A stretch of DNA of 23,152 nucleotides from an uncultured bacterium (GTDB lineage Bacteria > Cyanobacteriota > Vampirovibrionia > Gastranaerophilales > Gastranaerophilaceae): the NCBI GenBank assembly GCA_949288685.1, contig CASELB010000117.1:1-23152 (forward strand), read 5' to 3'. The translations under genes and the position numbers were made by a program. Below, in pieces: positions 8,501 through 16,110 of the stretch. The number at the start of each line of letters is the position of its first letter. The stretch's first letter is position 1. Below the pieces are notes generated by a model, which worked only from the letters and a program-made list of their open reading frames with translations, made no database searches and was not told where the DNA came from.

Positions 8501-9527
8501 TAATTGTCCGATAGTATTTGCATTTGATGATAATTTCTTTGAATGCGGTTATGTTGCTATAAAATCTATGATTGATAATTGTACATCGGGTTCTTTTTTG
8601 AAAATATTTATTTTGTATTCTGATTTGAGTATTGATAATATAGAACTTTTAAAAACATTATCAAATAGCAATGTTGAATTCAATTTTATAAAAATGGATG
8701 ATATAGTAAAATCTTACGCCGGTGATTTGATTTTATCTCCGCAGTGGACAGTTACAACATATTATCGTTTATGGATACCGCAGCTTTTCAAAGATTATAA
8801 AAGAGTTATATATTTAGATTCCGATTTAATTGTACAGTTTGATATTACTGAATTTATGCAGCTTGATATCGGAAATAATTACGTTGCGGCAGTAATTGAT
8901 CAGGGAATTGCATCAGGGTTGCAATCTGAGTTTTCAAGATATTTATATAAAGCATTAAATACAAATGATTTGTCTGAATATTTTAATGCAGGTATTCTGA
9001 TTATGAATATTGAAGAATTAATAAAATTTGATTTTTTCAACACCTGTATGAAAGTACGCAGAGAAATTAAAAATCCGGGATGTGCGGATCAAGATGTTTT
9101 AAATGTAGTTTGTCAGGGTAAAGTTTTCTTTATGGATTGGGTTAATAATGCACAGACAGTTTTCTTTTCTGAATACGGGAAAAATTTACTCCCTGATTTT
9201 TTAGCTATACCAGAAAATATAGAATTTTATAATAAATATTTAAATATTTTTAAAAATGCAAAAATTATTCATTACACATCCGGTGATAAACCATGGACAA
9301 ATCCCGGATTGAAGTATGCAGACAGATTTTGGGCTGTTGCAAGGAATACACCTGTTTATGAGTCAATAATTTATTCGGCTTTAAGAAAAGATAATAATTG
9401 TAAAAGTAATCTTAGAGGAAAAATAAAATATAGTTTTTTGGAAAAAATTTTCTCTCTGAAAAATCAGGGAAAACATAAAGTTATTTGTCTTTTAGGTATG
9501 AAATTGAAAATTAAGAGGAAAAAATAA
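8490..9527 (+). CDS. Glycosyltransferase family 8 (LgtC/GlgA-type hexosyltransferase)
   Basis: A 345-residue GT-A enzyme. PIVFAFDDNFF (residues 7-17) is the family 8 nucleotide-sugar strand. YYRLWIPQLF (91-100) precedes the metal-binding DSD at 110-112 in IYLDSDLIV. YFNAGILIMN (164-173) and HYTSGDKPW (261-269) are further GT8 hallmarks. It probably adds galactose or glucose from a UDP-sugar to a growing surface glycan at the cytoplasmic face of the membrane. The ATG overlaps the previous gene by 11 bases and its ribosome site, AGGAGG, lies within that gene's last Arg codons. Residues 316-345 form the same basic tail found on the genes before and after. The gene is visibly more AT-rich than the sugar-nucleotide genes upstream, which may reflect separate acquisition. 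Confidence 0.93.
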   Translation: MLGNNCPIVFAFDDNFFECGYVAIKSMIDNCTSGSFLKIFILYSDLSIDNIELLKTLSNSNVEFNFIKMDDIVKSYAGDLILSPQWTVTTYYRLWIPQLFKDYKRVIYLDSDLIVQFDITEFMQLDIGNNYVAAVIDQGIASGLQSEFSRYLYKALNTNDLSEYFNAGILIMNIEELIKFDFFNTCMKVRREIKNPGCADQDVLNVVCQGKVFFMDWVNNAQTVFFSEYGKNLLPDFLAIPENIEFYNKYLNIFKNAKIIHYTSGDKPWTNPGLKYADRFWAVARNTPVYESIIYSALRKDNNCKSNLRGKIKYSFLEKIFSLKNQGKHKVICLLGMKLKIKRKK

Positions 9528-10408
9528 TGGAAACATTTATTTCAATTCATGATCAAGATTTGATTTTAAAATCGGAAAAAAACAGAATTTTCAGAAACTT
9601 AAAAAATTATAAGTACCTGTTTCTGGGAATGCGCCCTGTTGATAAACTTTCTAAAATAAGAAATAAAGTTATTGTTGTAAGAGATTTACCGGTAAATATT
9701 GAAGATAAAAAATGTTTGTACGATTATACCGGCTACTGGGCGCTTGCTAATAATGACGGAATTGTTAAATCTAAAAATATTTGTGTAATTCATTATGATT
9801 CTATGGTTTTTCCAAACTTTTTGCCTGAAATAAATAAGGCACTAAAAAGATATCCGAATGCGTATATTAATTTTATACCATATCCGTTAACATGTGATTA
9901 TTTTCTGCCGGATAAATATGCAAAAGCAACAAAAGAGGCTTGTAAGAAAATTTATAATCTTGATATAGAAAAGAAGAATGAAGAGTTAATAGCAAAGGGT
10001 GATTTGTACTGGCAGGGCTGCGGACAATTTGCGTGCAGCTATGATACTCTCAAAAAATATATAAACTGGGTCGAACCTTTATTACCTGCAATAATAGCAG
10101 ATCCGATGGCGGCGCATAATATTGAGAGAACCGTAAAATTTTTCTGTGTGGAAAATAATATAAAAGAAGTTTTCATAACTGATGTCATAGAACATATATA
10201 CGGTTGTAGTCATGATCAGGGGTATCAGTCACCTGAAACGGTAGAAGCTATAAAACAACGATTTGAGCAATTTATTAACGGTAAGTTATTTAAAAAAAGA
10301 AATAAATTACGGCAAATTTTTAGTCTGGTTAATAAAGATAAGCATAAAATCCTTACAATACTGGGGGTTAAAATTAAGTTTCGCCGAAAAACCGGGATAA
10401 CAAAATAA
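9527..10408 (+). CDS. Uncharacterised glycan-locus protein, possibly a glycosyltransferase
   Basis: I do not recognise the family of this 293-residue protein with confidence. No signal peptide or membrane segment is visible. The middle section, around KKCLYDYTGYWALANND and NICVIHYDSMVFPNFLPEI, has the character of small GT-A-like proteins of polysaccharide loci, and HYDSM could act like a DxD site, but this is inference. A late CSHDQGYQS segment also resembles glycosyltransferase C-termini. Residues from about 260 form the shared basic tail (ILGVKIKFRRK) carried by the two preceding gene products. That argues it works in the same process or place as the pyruvyl transferase fusion and GT8. The ATG overlaps the preceding TAA (TAATG), implying coupling. 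It is the last intact gene of the operon, and no clear terminator follows. Confidence 0.6.
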   Translation: METFISIHDQDLILKSEKNRIFRNLKNYKYLFLGMRPVDKLSKIRNKVIVVRDLPVNIEDKKCLYDYTGYWALANNDGIVKSKNICVIHYDSMVFPNFLPEINKALKRYPNAYINFIPYPLTCDYFLPDKYAKATKEACKKIYNLDIEKKNEELIAKGDLYWQGCGQFACSYDTLKKYINWVEPLLPAIIADPMAAHNIERTVKFFCVENNIKEVFITDVIEHIYGCSHDQGYQSPETVEAIKQRFEQFINGKLFKKRNKLRQIFSLVNKDKHKILTILGVKIKFRRKTGITK

Positions 10409-10480
10409 AATGCCTTATCTTCCTAAATCTGTTCTGAGTGCTCAAATAAGGTTTGCCGGTGGTGTTGAGATTGTTCCGGA

Positions 10481-10785
10481 CTGTTTGAGGTGTCAGAAAT
10501 CAATAACCGGTATATTTTTGTAGTATAATATTTTTCAGTCGTGGATATAATTGCCATTTTGATTGAGAAAGATTACCAGTCTGCAAGAAAATACTGGAAA
10601 GTATTAAAGGGAAGGCTTGTTAAAGAAGGCTTTAACAAACTGGTAACAATTTGTTACCAGTTGAAATACAAGCTGATGACGGCAAAATGCGTAAGACGGA
10701 TGTTGCTGATATTAAAACGGTTTCCCGTATAATTCAATACCATTTTTCGGCTCCTTACAGCTTTTGTCTTGCCCGTAATCCCTAA
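10481..10785 (+). pseudogene. Decayed BRO-N / DinD-type phage antirepressor remnant
   Basis: From 10481 one frame reads LFEVSEINN...V, then a TAA at 10526-10528, then YFSVVDIIAILIE and ARKYWKVLKGRL, ending in LVTICYQLK. This is the conserved N-terminal half of BRO-N/DinD-like antirepressors, which usually read WYFSVVDIIAIL...YWxxLKxRL...LVTNCHQLK. The stop lies where a Trp is usual. After 10668 the homology continues one frame over: QADDGKMRKTDVADIKTVSRIIQ, matching the family's DGKMRxTDVADTEQLxRLIQ. That frame closes at TAA 10783-10785, before the rest of the family domain. So at least one nonsense change, one frameshift and a C-terminal truncation are visible. It probably marks past phage or mobile-element activity between the two operons. 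Confidence 0.8.
10617..10662. repeat. Two adjacent inverted repeats inside the antirepressor remnant
   Basis: TTGTTAAAG (10617-10625) pairs with CTTTAACAA (10630-10638) around a four-base loop. Immediately after, AACTGGTAACAA (10638-10649) and TTGTTACCAGTT (10651-10662) form a perfect 12-base palindrome around one T. There is no T-run after either, so they do not look like an intrinsic terminator. The second corresponds to the codons for LVTICYQL and may simply reflect that coding motif. Confidence 0.75.
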
Positions 10786-10795
10786 GTTTTTAACT

Positions 10796-11764
10796 TCATC
10801 GCATCAATGATTCTTTAGGCAGTTGTTTACTTGCGTTTTTGCTGCGGGATTTCTTTTTTGCCTCTTCTTCCGCCTTTTTTGCTTCCTCTGCGGCGGCTTT
10901 AAGTTCTTTCTCCAGTTCTGCTGCACACTCCCTGCGCGCCTGCTTAAATTCGCTTTTATCAGGGTTCTTTGCAATAGCTTTATCATATTCGCGTATCGCT
11001 TCGCGCCAGAGTTTTGCGGCTTTAAAATTATCTGCTGTGTACGCGTAGAGTTCTGCTGCTGCAGCGTAATCACGGTTTGCTAAATCTTTTTTATTCCGGC
11101 TTTTATAAAAATCGCCCCTATCTGTGTAAAAATCCGGTTTTAATGGGTTTAATTCTATTGCTTTGTCAAAATCCCATATTGCAAGACTGTCTTTATTTAT
11201 TTTTGCATAAATTTTTCCGCGGGAAACATAAATTTCTGCCCTGTAAGGTCTCATCCCTAGAGTGTCGGTCAAATCCTTGATGGCAAGCGAATATTCTCCA
11301 AGTTCCTCATAACATGCTGCACGCCGGATTAAAAGCTCGGAGCGCCCGGGCGCCAGTTCTATTGCTTTTGTATAATCTTCAAGCGCTGATTTGTAATCCT
11401 TTTGCTCCTCATAATACATTCCGCGCCTTGTGTACTCAAGGCTGCTGTTAGAAGAGTATTTAATAATTTTTTGTATATCAATGCTATCCGGCTTGTTTTC
11501 AATCGCTTTTTCTCCGGTATTATCTTCTGTTAGAGGTTTTGAAGAATAAATGGTATCTTCTTCCGTATTCTCTTCAAGTCCGTTTTCCACAGGCGGAGTA
11601 TTTGCAGGAGTGCTGCCGGCAGAAGTCGGCGCTGCCGCGGCAATGGTTGAGATATCCAATTCGGAGAGAACGGTATGCGATTTAGCATCGGCATTGTCAG
11701 GTGCTGCCGCAACAACCGGCATGAGTCCCAAAAGTAAAATCAAAGCTCCCGTTATTTTATACAA
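10796..11764 (-). CDS. Secreted TPR-repeat protein, last gene of the pyrimidine operon
   Basis: A 322-residue protein with a signal peptide (residues 1 to about 21: Lys3, a Leu-rich core, then AAA). A Pro/Thr/Glu-rich linker runs to about residue 100. Roughly five tetratricopeptide repeats lie at about 109-276, the clearest being YYEEQKDYKSALEDYTKAIE and IWDFDKAIELNP. A charged Ala/Glu/Lys-rich helix (280-306) and a basic C-terminus follow. TPRs mediate protein-protein contacts, so it is probably an exported or periplasmic scaffold of unknown partner. It starts at TTG 11764-11762, which overlaps the end of carB by 8 bases and has GAAAGG upstream; an internal Met at residue 15 would destroy the signal peptide. 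Co-translation with carB is unexpected for a secreted protein. No terminator hairpin is evident downstream. Confidence 0.82.
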   Translation of the reverse strand: MYKITGALILLLGLMPVVAAAPDNADAKSHTVLSELDISTIAAAAPTSAGSTPANTPPVENGLEENTEEDTIYSSKPLTEDNTGEKAIENKPDSIDIQKIIKYSSNSSLEYTRRGMYYEEQKDYKSALEDYTKAIELAPGRSELLIRRAACYEELGEYSLAIKDLTDTLGMRPYRAEIYVSRGKIYAKINKDSLAIWDFDKAIELNPLKPDFYTDRGDFYKSRNKKDLANRDYAAAAELYAYTADNFKAAKLWREAIREYDKAIAKNPDKSEFKQARRECAAELEKELKAAAEEAKKAEEEAKKKSRSKNASKQLPKESLMR

Positions 11765-14700
11765 GTGTACAAACCTTTCTGTATTCAGTTATACCATCAT
11801 ATTTCAAATTTGGGTAGGAGTTGTGGAATTTTAATGCTTTTAAATACGCGCCGGCTGTATCAAGCGATGTAAAACACGGGGTTGAATACATTTCCGCAAT
11901 TGTTCTTATCATAAATCCTCTGTTTTCCGAACCTATACGTGCGGCGTTTGCATTGGTTGAGGGTGTATTTATAATAAAGCATAATTGTTTTTTCTTCATA
12001 TGTGCCTGCATTTTAGGGATATCAAAATATTCTATCTCTTTAGAAGGAATGCCATGTTCTTTTAAATATTTATGTGTTCCTGTTGTTGCAACAATTCTGA
12101 ATCCTAATTCCACAAGTGTTTTTGCTATTTCATCGCACTGTGGTTTTGTATGGTCGTTAAGTGAGAGCATTACATCGCCGTTAAGCCGGTCAAATTTATA
12201 TCCTGCTGCCAGAAACCCTTTTACAAGTGCCCTGTCAAATGATGTGTCAACACCCAGAACTTCGCCTGTGGATTTCATTTCCGGTGCCAATGCAGGGTCT
12301 ATTCTGTTTAATTTCTGGAACGAAAATACCGGAACTTTTACACATACAAGGTCTGTTTTATCGTACAAACCCGGTTTGTAGCCCAATTCAGGAATAGTTT
12401 GCCCCAGAGCCGTGCTTATGCCGAGTTCTACCATCGGAATGCCGGTCACTTTACTCATTATAGGTACTGTCCTTGATGCACGCGGGTTAACCTCTATAAC
12501 GTATGCCACATCATCTTTTAAAACAAATTGTATATTCATTAATCCTTTTATTTTCAAGGCTTTTGCCAGCTTTTTCGTATAATCGACAAGTGTATTAATC
12601 ATTGATGCTTTAACTTTTTGGGTCGGATAAATCGCAATACTGTCGCCCGAATGTACTCCTGCTCGCTCAATGTGCTCTGTAATTCCGGGGATAAGTACGT
12701 TTTCGCCGTCAGAAACCGCGTCAAGCTCCACTTCTTTACCTTCAATATACTGGTCAATTAATACAGGATGTTCGTCCGAGAATTTGAGTGCTGAATTAAA
12801 ATATGTTATTAATTCTTCAATGTTATATACAACCTGCATACCGCGTCCGCCGATTACGTATGACGGACGAACAAGAAGAGGAAACCCTAATTCTTCTGCC
12901 GTCTTTATTGCTTCTTCAACTTTTTTAACTGCCCTCCCTTTTGGCTGCGGAATATCAAGCGCGTGCAGCAGGTTTTCAAACTGTTTTCTGTCTTCTGCAA
13001 GATTTATTGATTCAAGAGAAGTTCCTATAAGGTTTACTCCCTTTTTATCCAGTTTTCCGGCAAGGTTTATTGCCGTTTGTCCGCCAAATTGTACCATTAC
13101 TCCGTAGGGTCTTTCGCTCTCAATAATGTTCATAACATTTTCGATGTTCATTGGTTCAAAGTAGAGTTTGTCCGCAACATCAAAGTCTGTTGACAGTGTT
13201 TCGGGGTTAGAGTTTACAATAATTGCCTCATACCCTTTTTCTTTTACCCCCCAGGCAGCGTGTACCGAACAGTAATCAAACTCTATTCCCTGACCTATTC
13301 TGATAGGACCGGAGCCGAGAATGAGTATACTTTCTTTGTTTGAAATAACATTCTCGTCAAACTCGTTGTATGTTGAATAATAATAAGGCGTATACGCTTT
13401 GAATTCCGCAGCGCAGGTGTCAACTATTTTAAATGAGGCTTTAATATTGTGTTCTTTTCTAAACTCTTCAATCTCTTCAAGTTTTTTCCTTGTAAGTACT
13501 GCAATTTCGCTGTCTAAAAATCCTTTTTCTTTTGCCTCTGTATAAATTTCTTCCGTTAGCGGTTCCGATTTTAATTTCTGTTCAAACTCTACGAGGTTTT
13601 TAATTTTATAAATAAACCATTTATCAATTTTAGTTATATAGTTAATCTCTTCAACGGAGATTTTTCTTGAAAGTGCCTCTGCAACTCTAAAAATCCTCCT
13701 GTCATCCTGAATGGTTAAAAGTGCTTTAAGTTCTTCATCTGAAAAAGACGTATATTTTTTTCTTACAAGTCCTGTATTTTTATCTTCAATGGATGTTATG
13801 GCTTTTTTGAAAGAACTTTCAAAAGTCCGTCCGATAGCCATAACCTCACCGGTTGCTTTCATTTTCGTGCCAAGAAGTCTGTCTCCGTGGTCAAATTTGT
13901 CAAACGGCCATTTGGGGATTTTGGTTACGACATAATCGAGCGCCGGTTCAAACGCGGCTGCTGTTTTTTGAGTTATTGAGTTTTTAATTTCATCCAGCCT
14001 GTATCCGATTGCAATTTTTGTGGTAACTTTTGCAATAGGAAATCCGGTTGCTTTTGAAGCAAGGGCTGATGAGCGGCTGACACGCGGATTAACTTCTATG
14101 ACATAATATTGGCTGCTTGTAGGGTCAAGAGCGTATTGTACATTACATCCGCCTTCTATTTTCAAGGCACGGATAATTTTCAATGCGGAACTTCTTAATA
14201 ATTGATACTCTTTATTTGTAAGTGTTTGTGACGGCGCGGTTACAAAGCTGTCGCCTGTGTGTATTCCTATGGGGTCAATGTTTTCCATGTTGCATATTGT
14301 AATAGCCGTATCGTTTGCATCACGGATTACTTCGTACTCTATTTCTTTATATCCGGCAATACTTTTTTCAATTAAAACTTGAGAAATAGGACTTCTTAGA
14401 AGTCCGCTGTAAACTATTTCTTCAAACTCTTTCTGATTGGAGGCAATTCCGCCGCCTGAGCCTCCTAGAGTATATGCGGGGCGGATTATGAGCGGAAATC
14501 CTGTTCTTGAAGCAAATGCCTGAGCCTCTTCCATGTTTGAAGCTGTTACGCTCTCCGGTACGGGTTCTCCTATTTCAAGCATTAGTTCTTTAAATAATTC
14601 CCTGTCCTCTGCTTTTTTTATTGATTCTATTTTGGTACCGAGAAGTTTTACGTTGTATTTATCTAAAATTCCTTCTTCATATAGTTTTAATGCCATATTA

Positions 14701-14987
14701 AGTCCTGTTTGTCCGCCTAAACCAGCAAGCAGTCCGTCAGGACGTTCTTTTTTTATTACGTATTCAAATGTTTCTATAGTAAGCGGTTCTATATAAACCT
14801 TATCTGCAATGGTTTCATCTGTCATAATCGTTGCGGGATTGGAATTTATAAGTATAACACTTATTCCTTCTTCCTTTAGTGCCCTGCACGCCTGCACACC
14901 GGCGTAGTCAAATTCTGCCGCCTGACCTATTACGATAGGACCGGAGCCGATTACAAGAACTTTTTTTATATCATTATTTTTTGGCAT
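11757..14987 (-). CDS. carB: Carbamoyl phosphate synthetase large chain
   Basis: The 1076-residue length matches the family (1073 in E. coli). Two homologous halves each carry an ATP-grasp domain. The first begins VLVIGSGPIVIGQAAEFDYAG and includes GGSGGGIASN; the second begins ILGSGPIRIGQGIEFDYC and includes ViGGRGMQVVY. Each half has an EVNPRxSRxx metal/ATP motif. The C-terminal 140 residues are the MGS-like regulatory domain (VELGFRIVATTGTHKYL). With CarA it makes carbamoyl phosphate from bicarbonate, ammonia derived from glutamine, and two ATP, feeding PyrB. The ATG at 14987 lies four bases after the carA stop, and its ribosome site AGAGGT is within carA's last codons. The 3' end overlaps the TPR gene by 8 bases. 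Confidence 0.98.
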   Translation of the reverse strand: MPKNNDIKKVLVIGSGPIVIGQAAEFDYAGVQACRALKEEGISVILINSNPATIMTDETIADKVYIEPLTIETFEYVIKKERPDGLLAGLGGQTGLNMALKLYEEGILDKYNVKLLGTKIESIKKAEDRELFKELMLEIGEPVPESVTASNMEEAQAFASRTGFPLIIRPAYTLGGSGGGIASNQKEFEEIVYSGLLRSPISQVLIEKSIAGYKEIEYEVIRDANDTAITICNMENIDPIGIHTGDSFVTAPSQTLTNKEYQLLRSSALKIIRALKIEGGCNVQYALDPTSSQYYVIEVNPRVSRSSALASKATGFPIAKVTTKIAIGYRLDEIKNSITQKTAAAFEPALDYVVTKIPKWPFDKFDHGDRLLGTKMKATGEVMAIGRTFESSFKKAITSIEDKNTGLVRKKYTSFSDEELKALLTIQDDRRIFRVAEALSRKISVEEINYITKIDKWFIYKIKNLVEFEQKLKSEPLTEEIYTEAKEKGFLDSEIAVLTRKKLEEIEEFRKEHNIKASFKIVDTCAAEFKAYTPYYYSTYNEFDENVISNKESILILGSGPIRIGQGIEFDYCSVHAAWGVKEKGYEAIIVNSNPETLSTDFDVADKLYFEPMNIENVMNIIESERPYGVMVQFGGQTAINLAGKLDKKGVNLIGTSLESINLAEDRKQFENLLHALDIPQPKGRAVKKVEEAIKTAEELGFPLLVRPSYVIGGRGMQVVYNIEELITYFNSALKFSDEHPVLIDQYIEGKEVELDAVSDGENVLIPGITEHIERAGVHSGDSIAIYPTQKVKASMINTLVDYTKKLAKALKIKGLMNIQFVLKDDVAYVIEVNPRASRTVPIMSKVTGIPMVELGISTALGQTIPELGYKPGLYDKTDLVCVKVPVFSFQKLNRIDPALAPEMKSTGEVLGVDTSFDRALVKGFLAAGYKFDRLNGDVMLSLNDHTKPQCDEIAKTLVELGFRIVATTGTHKYLKEHGIPSKEIEYFDIPKMQAHMKKKQLCFIINTPSTNANAARIGSENRGFMIRTIAEMYSTPCFTSLDTAGAYLKALKFHNSYPNLKYDGITEYRKVCTLV

Positions 14988-14991
14988 TATT

Positions 14992-16110
14992 TTAACCTCT
15001 TTTTACAAATATTTTTCTTAATCTGTCAACAATATTACTTTTTCTTTCAAGCATTTCCTCAATCCAGCCGTCAAATATTATTTGCGCGTCATAAGGTCCC
15101 GGGGCGGCTTCCGGATGAAACTGAACGGCGTCAATTTTAAGCGGTTTGCAAGAAAATCCTTCCAATGTTTCATCATTCAGGTTTGTATATGTTATTGTAA
15201 CGTTGTCCGGTAATGATTTTGCGTCTGCGGCGTATCCGTGGTTCTGGGAGGTCATAAACACTTTGCCTGTTTGTTTGTTAATTACAGGGTGATTGCCGCC
15301 CCTGTGTCCGTATTTTAGTTTGTAAGTTTTTCCGCCAAGTGCGATACATAAGATTTGATACCCCAGACAAATCCCGTAAATAGGAGTTTTCCCTATAAGT
15401 TCTTTAGTTGTTTTAATAGTCTCTGTTGCATCCTGCGGGTCGCCCGGACCGTTGGAAATAAGTACTGCATCAAAAGTTAATAGTTCTCCTGATTTGACAT
15501 CTGCCGGAAATATTGTTAACTCGCAGCCGCGATTTTTAAAGCAGTCAATGATACTTTTTTTAATTCCGCAGTCAATTACGGCGATTTTCAAGCCGTTTGA
15601 CTTTTCCTGTAACGGTTTTATTACTTCTGCGGTTGTCCTTGATACAAGTTTGGTAATATTTTTATCTATGGAAAAGTTTTTAAGTTTTTCTTTTATTTCG
15701 TCGGTTAATTCATCCGTTGTAATAACACAGTTCATTGCGCCGCTTTCTCTTATAACCGTAGTAAGCCGGCGTGTGTCAATTTTTGAAATTCCTATGACAT
15801 TTTGCTGTTTAAGATAATCTTTTAGTTTTATATATGATTTGTAATGGCTTTCATTTTCTGAATAGTTTTTTACCACAAGCCCTGTAGCTGAAACTCTTGA
15901 ACTTTCAAAATCATCCTTGTTAATTCCGTAATTTCCTATTTCCGGATAAGTCATTACAATAACCTGTTTTGCGTAGGACGGGTCGGTCAGAATTTCCTGG
16001 TATCCTGCCATTGAAGTATTAAAACAAATTTCGCCAAACGCTGTGCCGTCTGCGCCAAAATTTTCTCCTTCAAAAATCATTCCGTTGTCTAGTAATAATC
16101 TGGCTTTCAT
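14992..16110 (-). CDS. carA: Carbamoyl phosphate synthetase small chain (glutamine amidotransferase)
   Basis: A 372-residue class I amidotransferase subunit. The N-terminal CarA domain (FNTSMAGYQEILTDPSYAKQ at 30-49) is followed by the amidotransferase domain, with ISNGPGDP at 218-225. The nucleophile is Cys248 in GICLGYQ, and VQFHPE carries His332 and Glu334 of the triad. It hydrolyses glutamine and channels ammonia to CarB. The residue after GICLG is Tyr rather than the His seen in E. coli CarA; the catalytic triad itself is complete. The ATG overlaps the pyrF stop by one base (TAATG), so the two are translationally coupled, and carB follows after four bases. Confidence 0.97.
   Translation of the reverse strand: MKARLLLDNGMIFEGENFGADGTAFGEICFNTSMAGYQEILTDPSYAKQVIVMTYPEIGNYGINKDDFESSRVSATGLVVKNYSENESHYKSYIKLKDYLKQQNVIGISKIDTRRLTTVIRESGAMNCVITTDELTDEIKEKLKNFSIDKNITKLVSRTTAEVIKPLQEKSNGLKIAVIDCGIKKSIIDCFKNRGCELTIFPADVKSGELLTFDAVLISNGPGDPQDATETIKTTKELIGKTPIYGICLGYQILCIALGGKTYKLKYGHRGGNHPVINKQTGKVFMTSQNHGYAADAKSLPDNVTITYTNLNDETLEGFSCKPLKIDAVQFHPEAAPGPYDAQIIFDGWIEEMLERKSNIVDRLRKIFVKRG

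Noticed and set aside
10410..10523. A 37-codon plus-strand ORF starting one base after the last glycan gene
   Set aside because: No clear ribosome site and no recognisable product, and its second half overlaps the antirepressor remnant in another frame.
10663..10795. An intrinsic terminator ending the two convergent operons
   Set aside because: No GC stem followed by a T-run was found on either strand. The inverted repeats at 10617-10662 lack a T-run.
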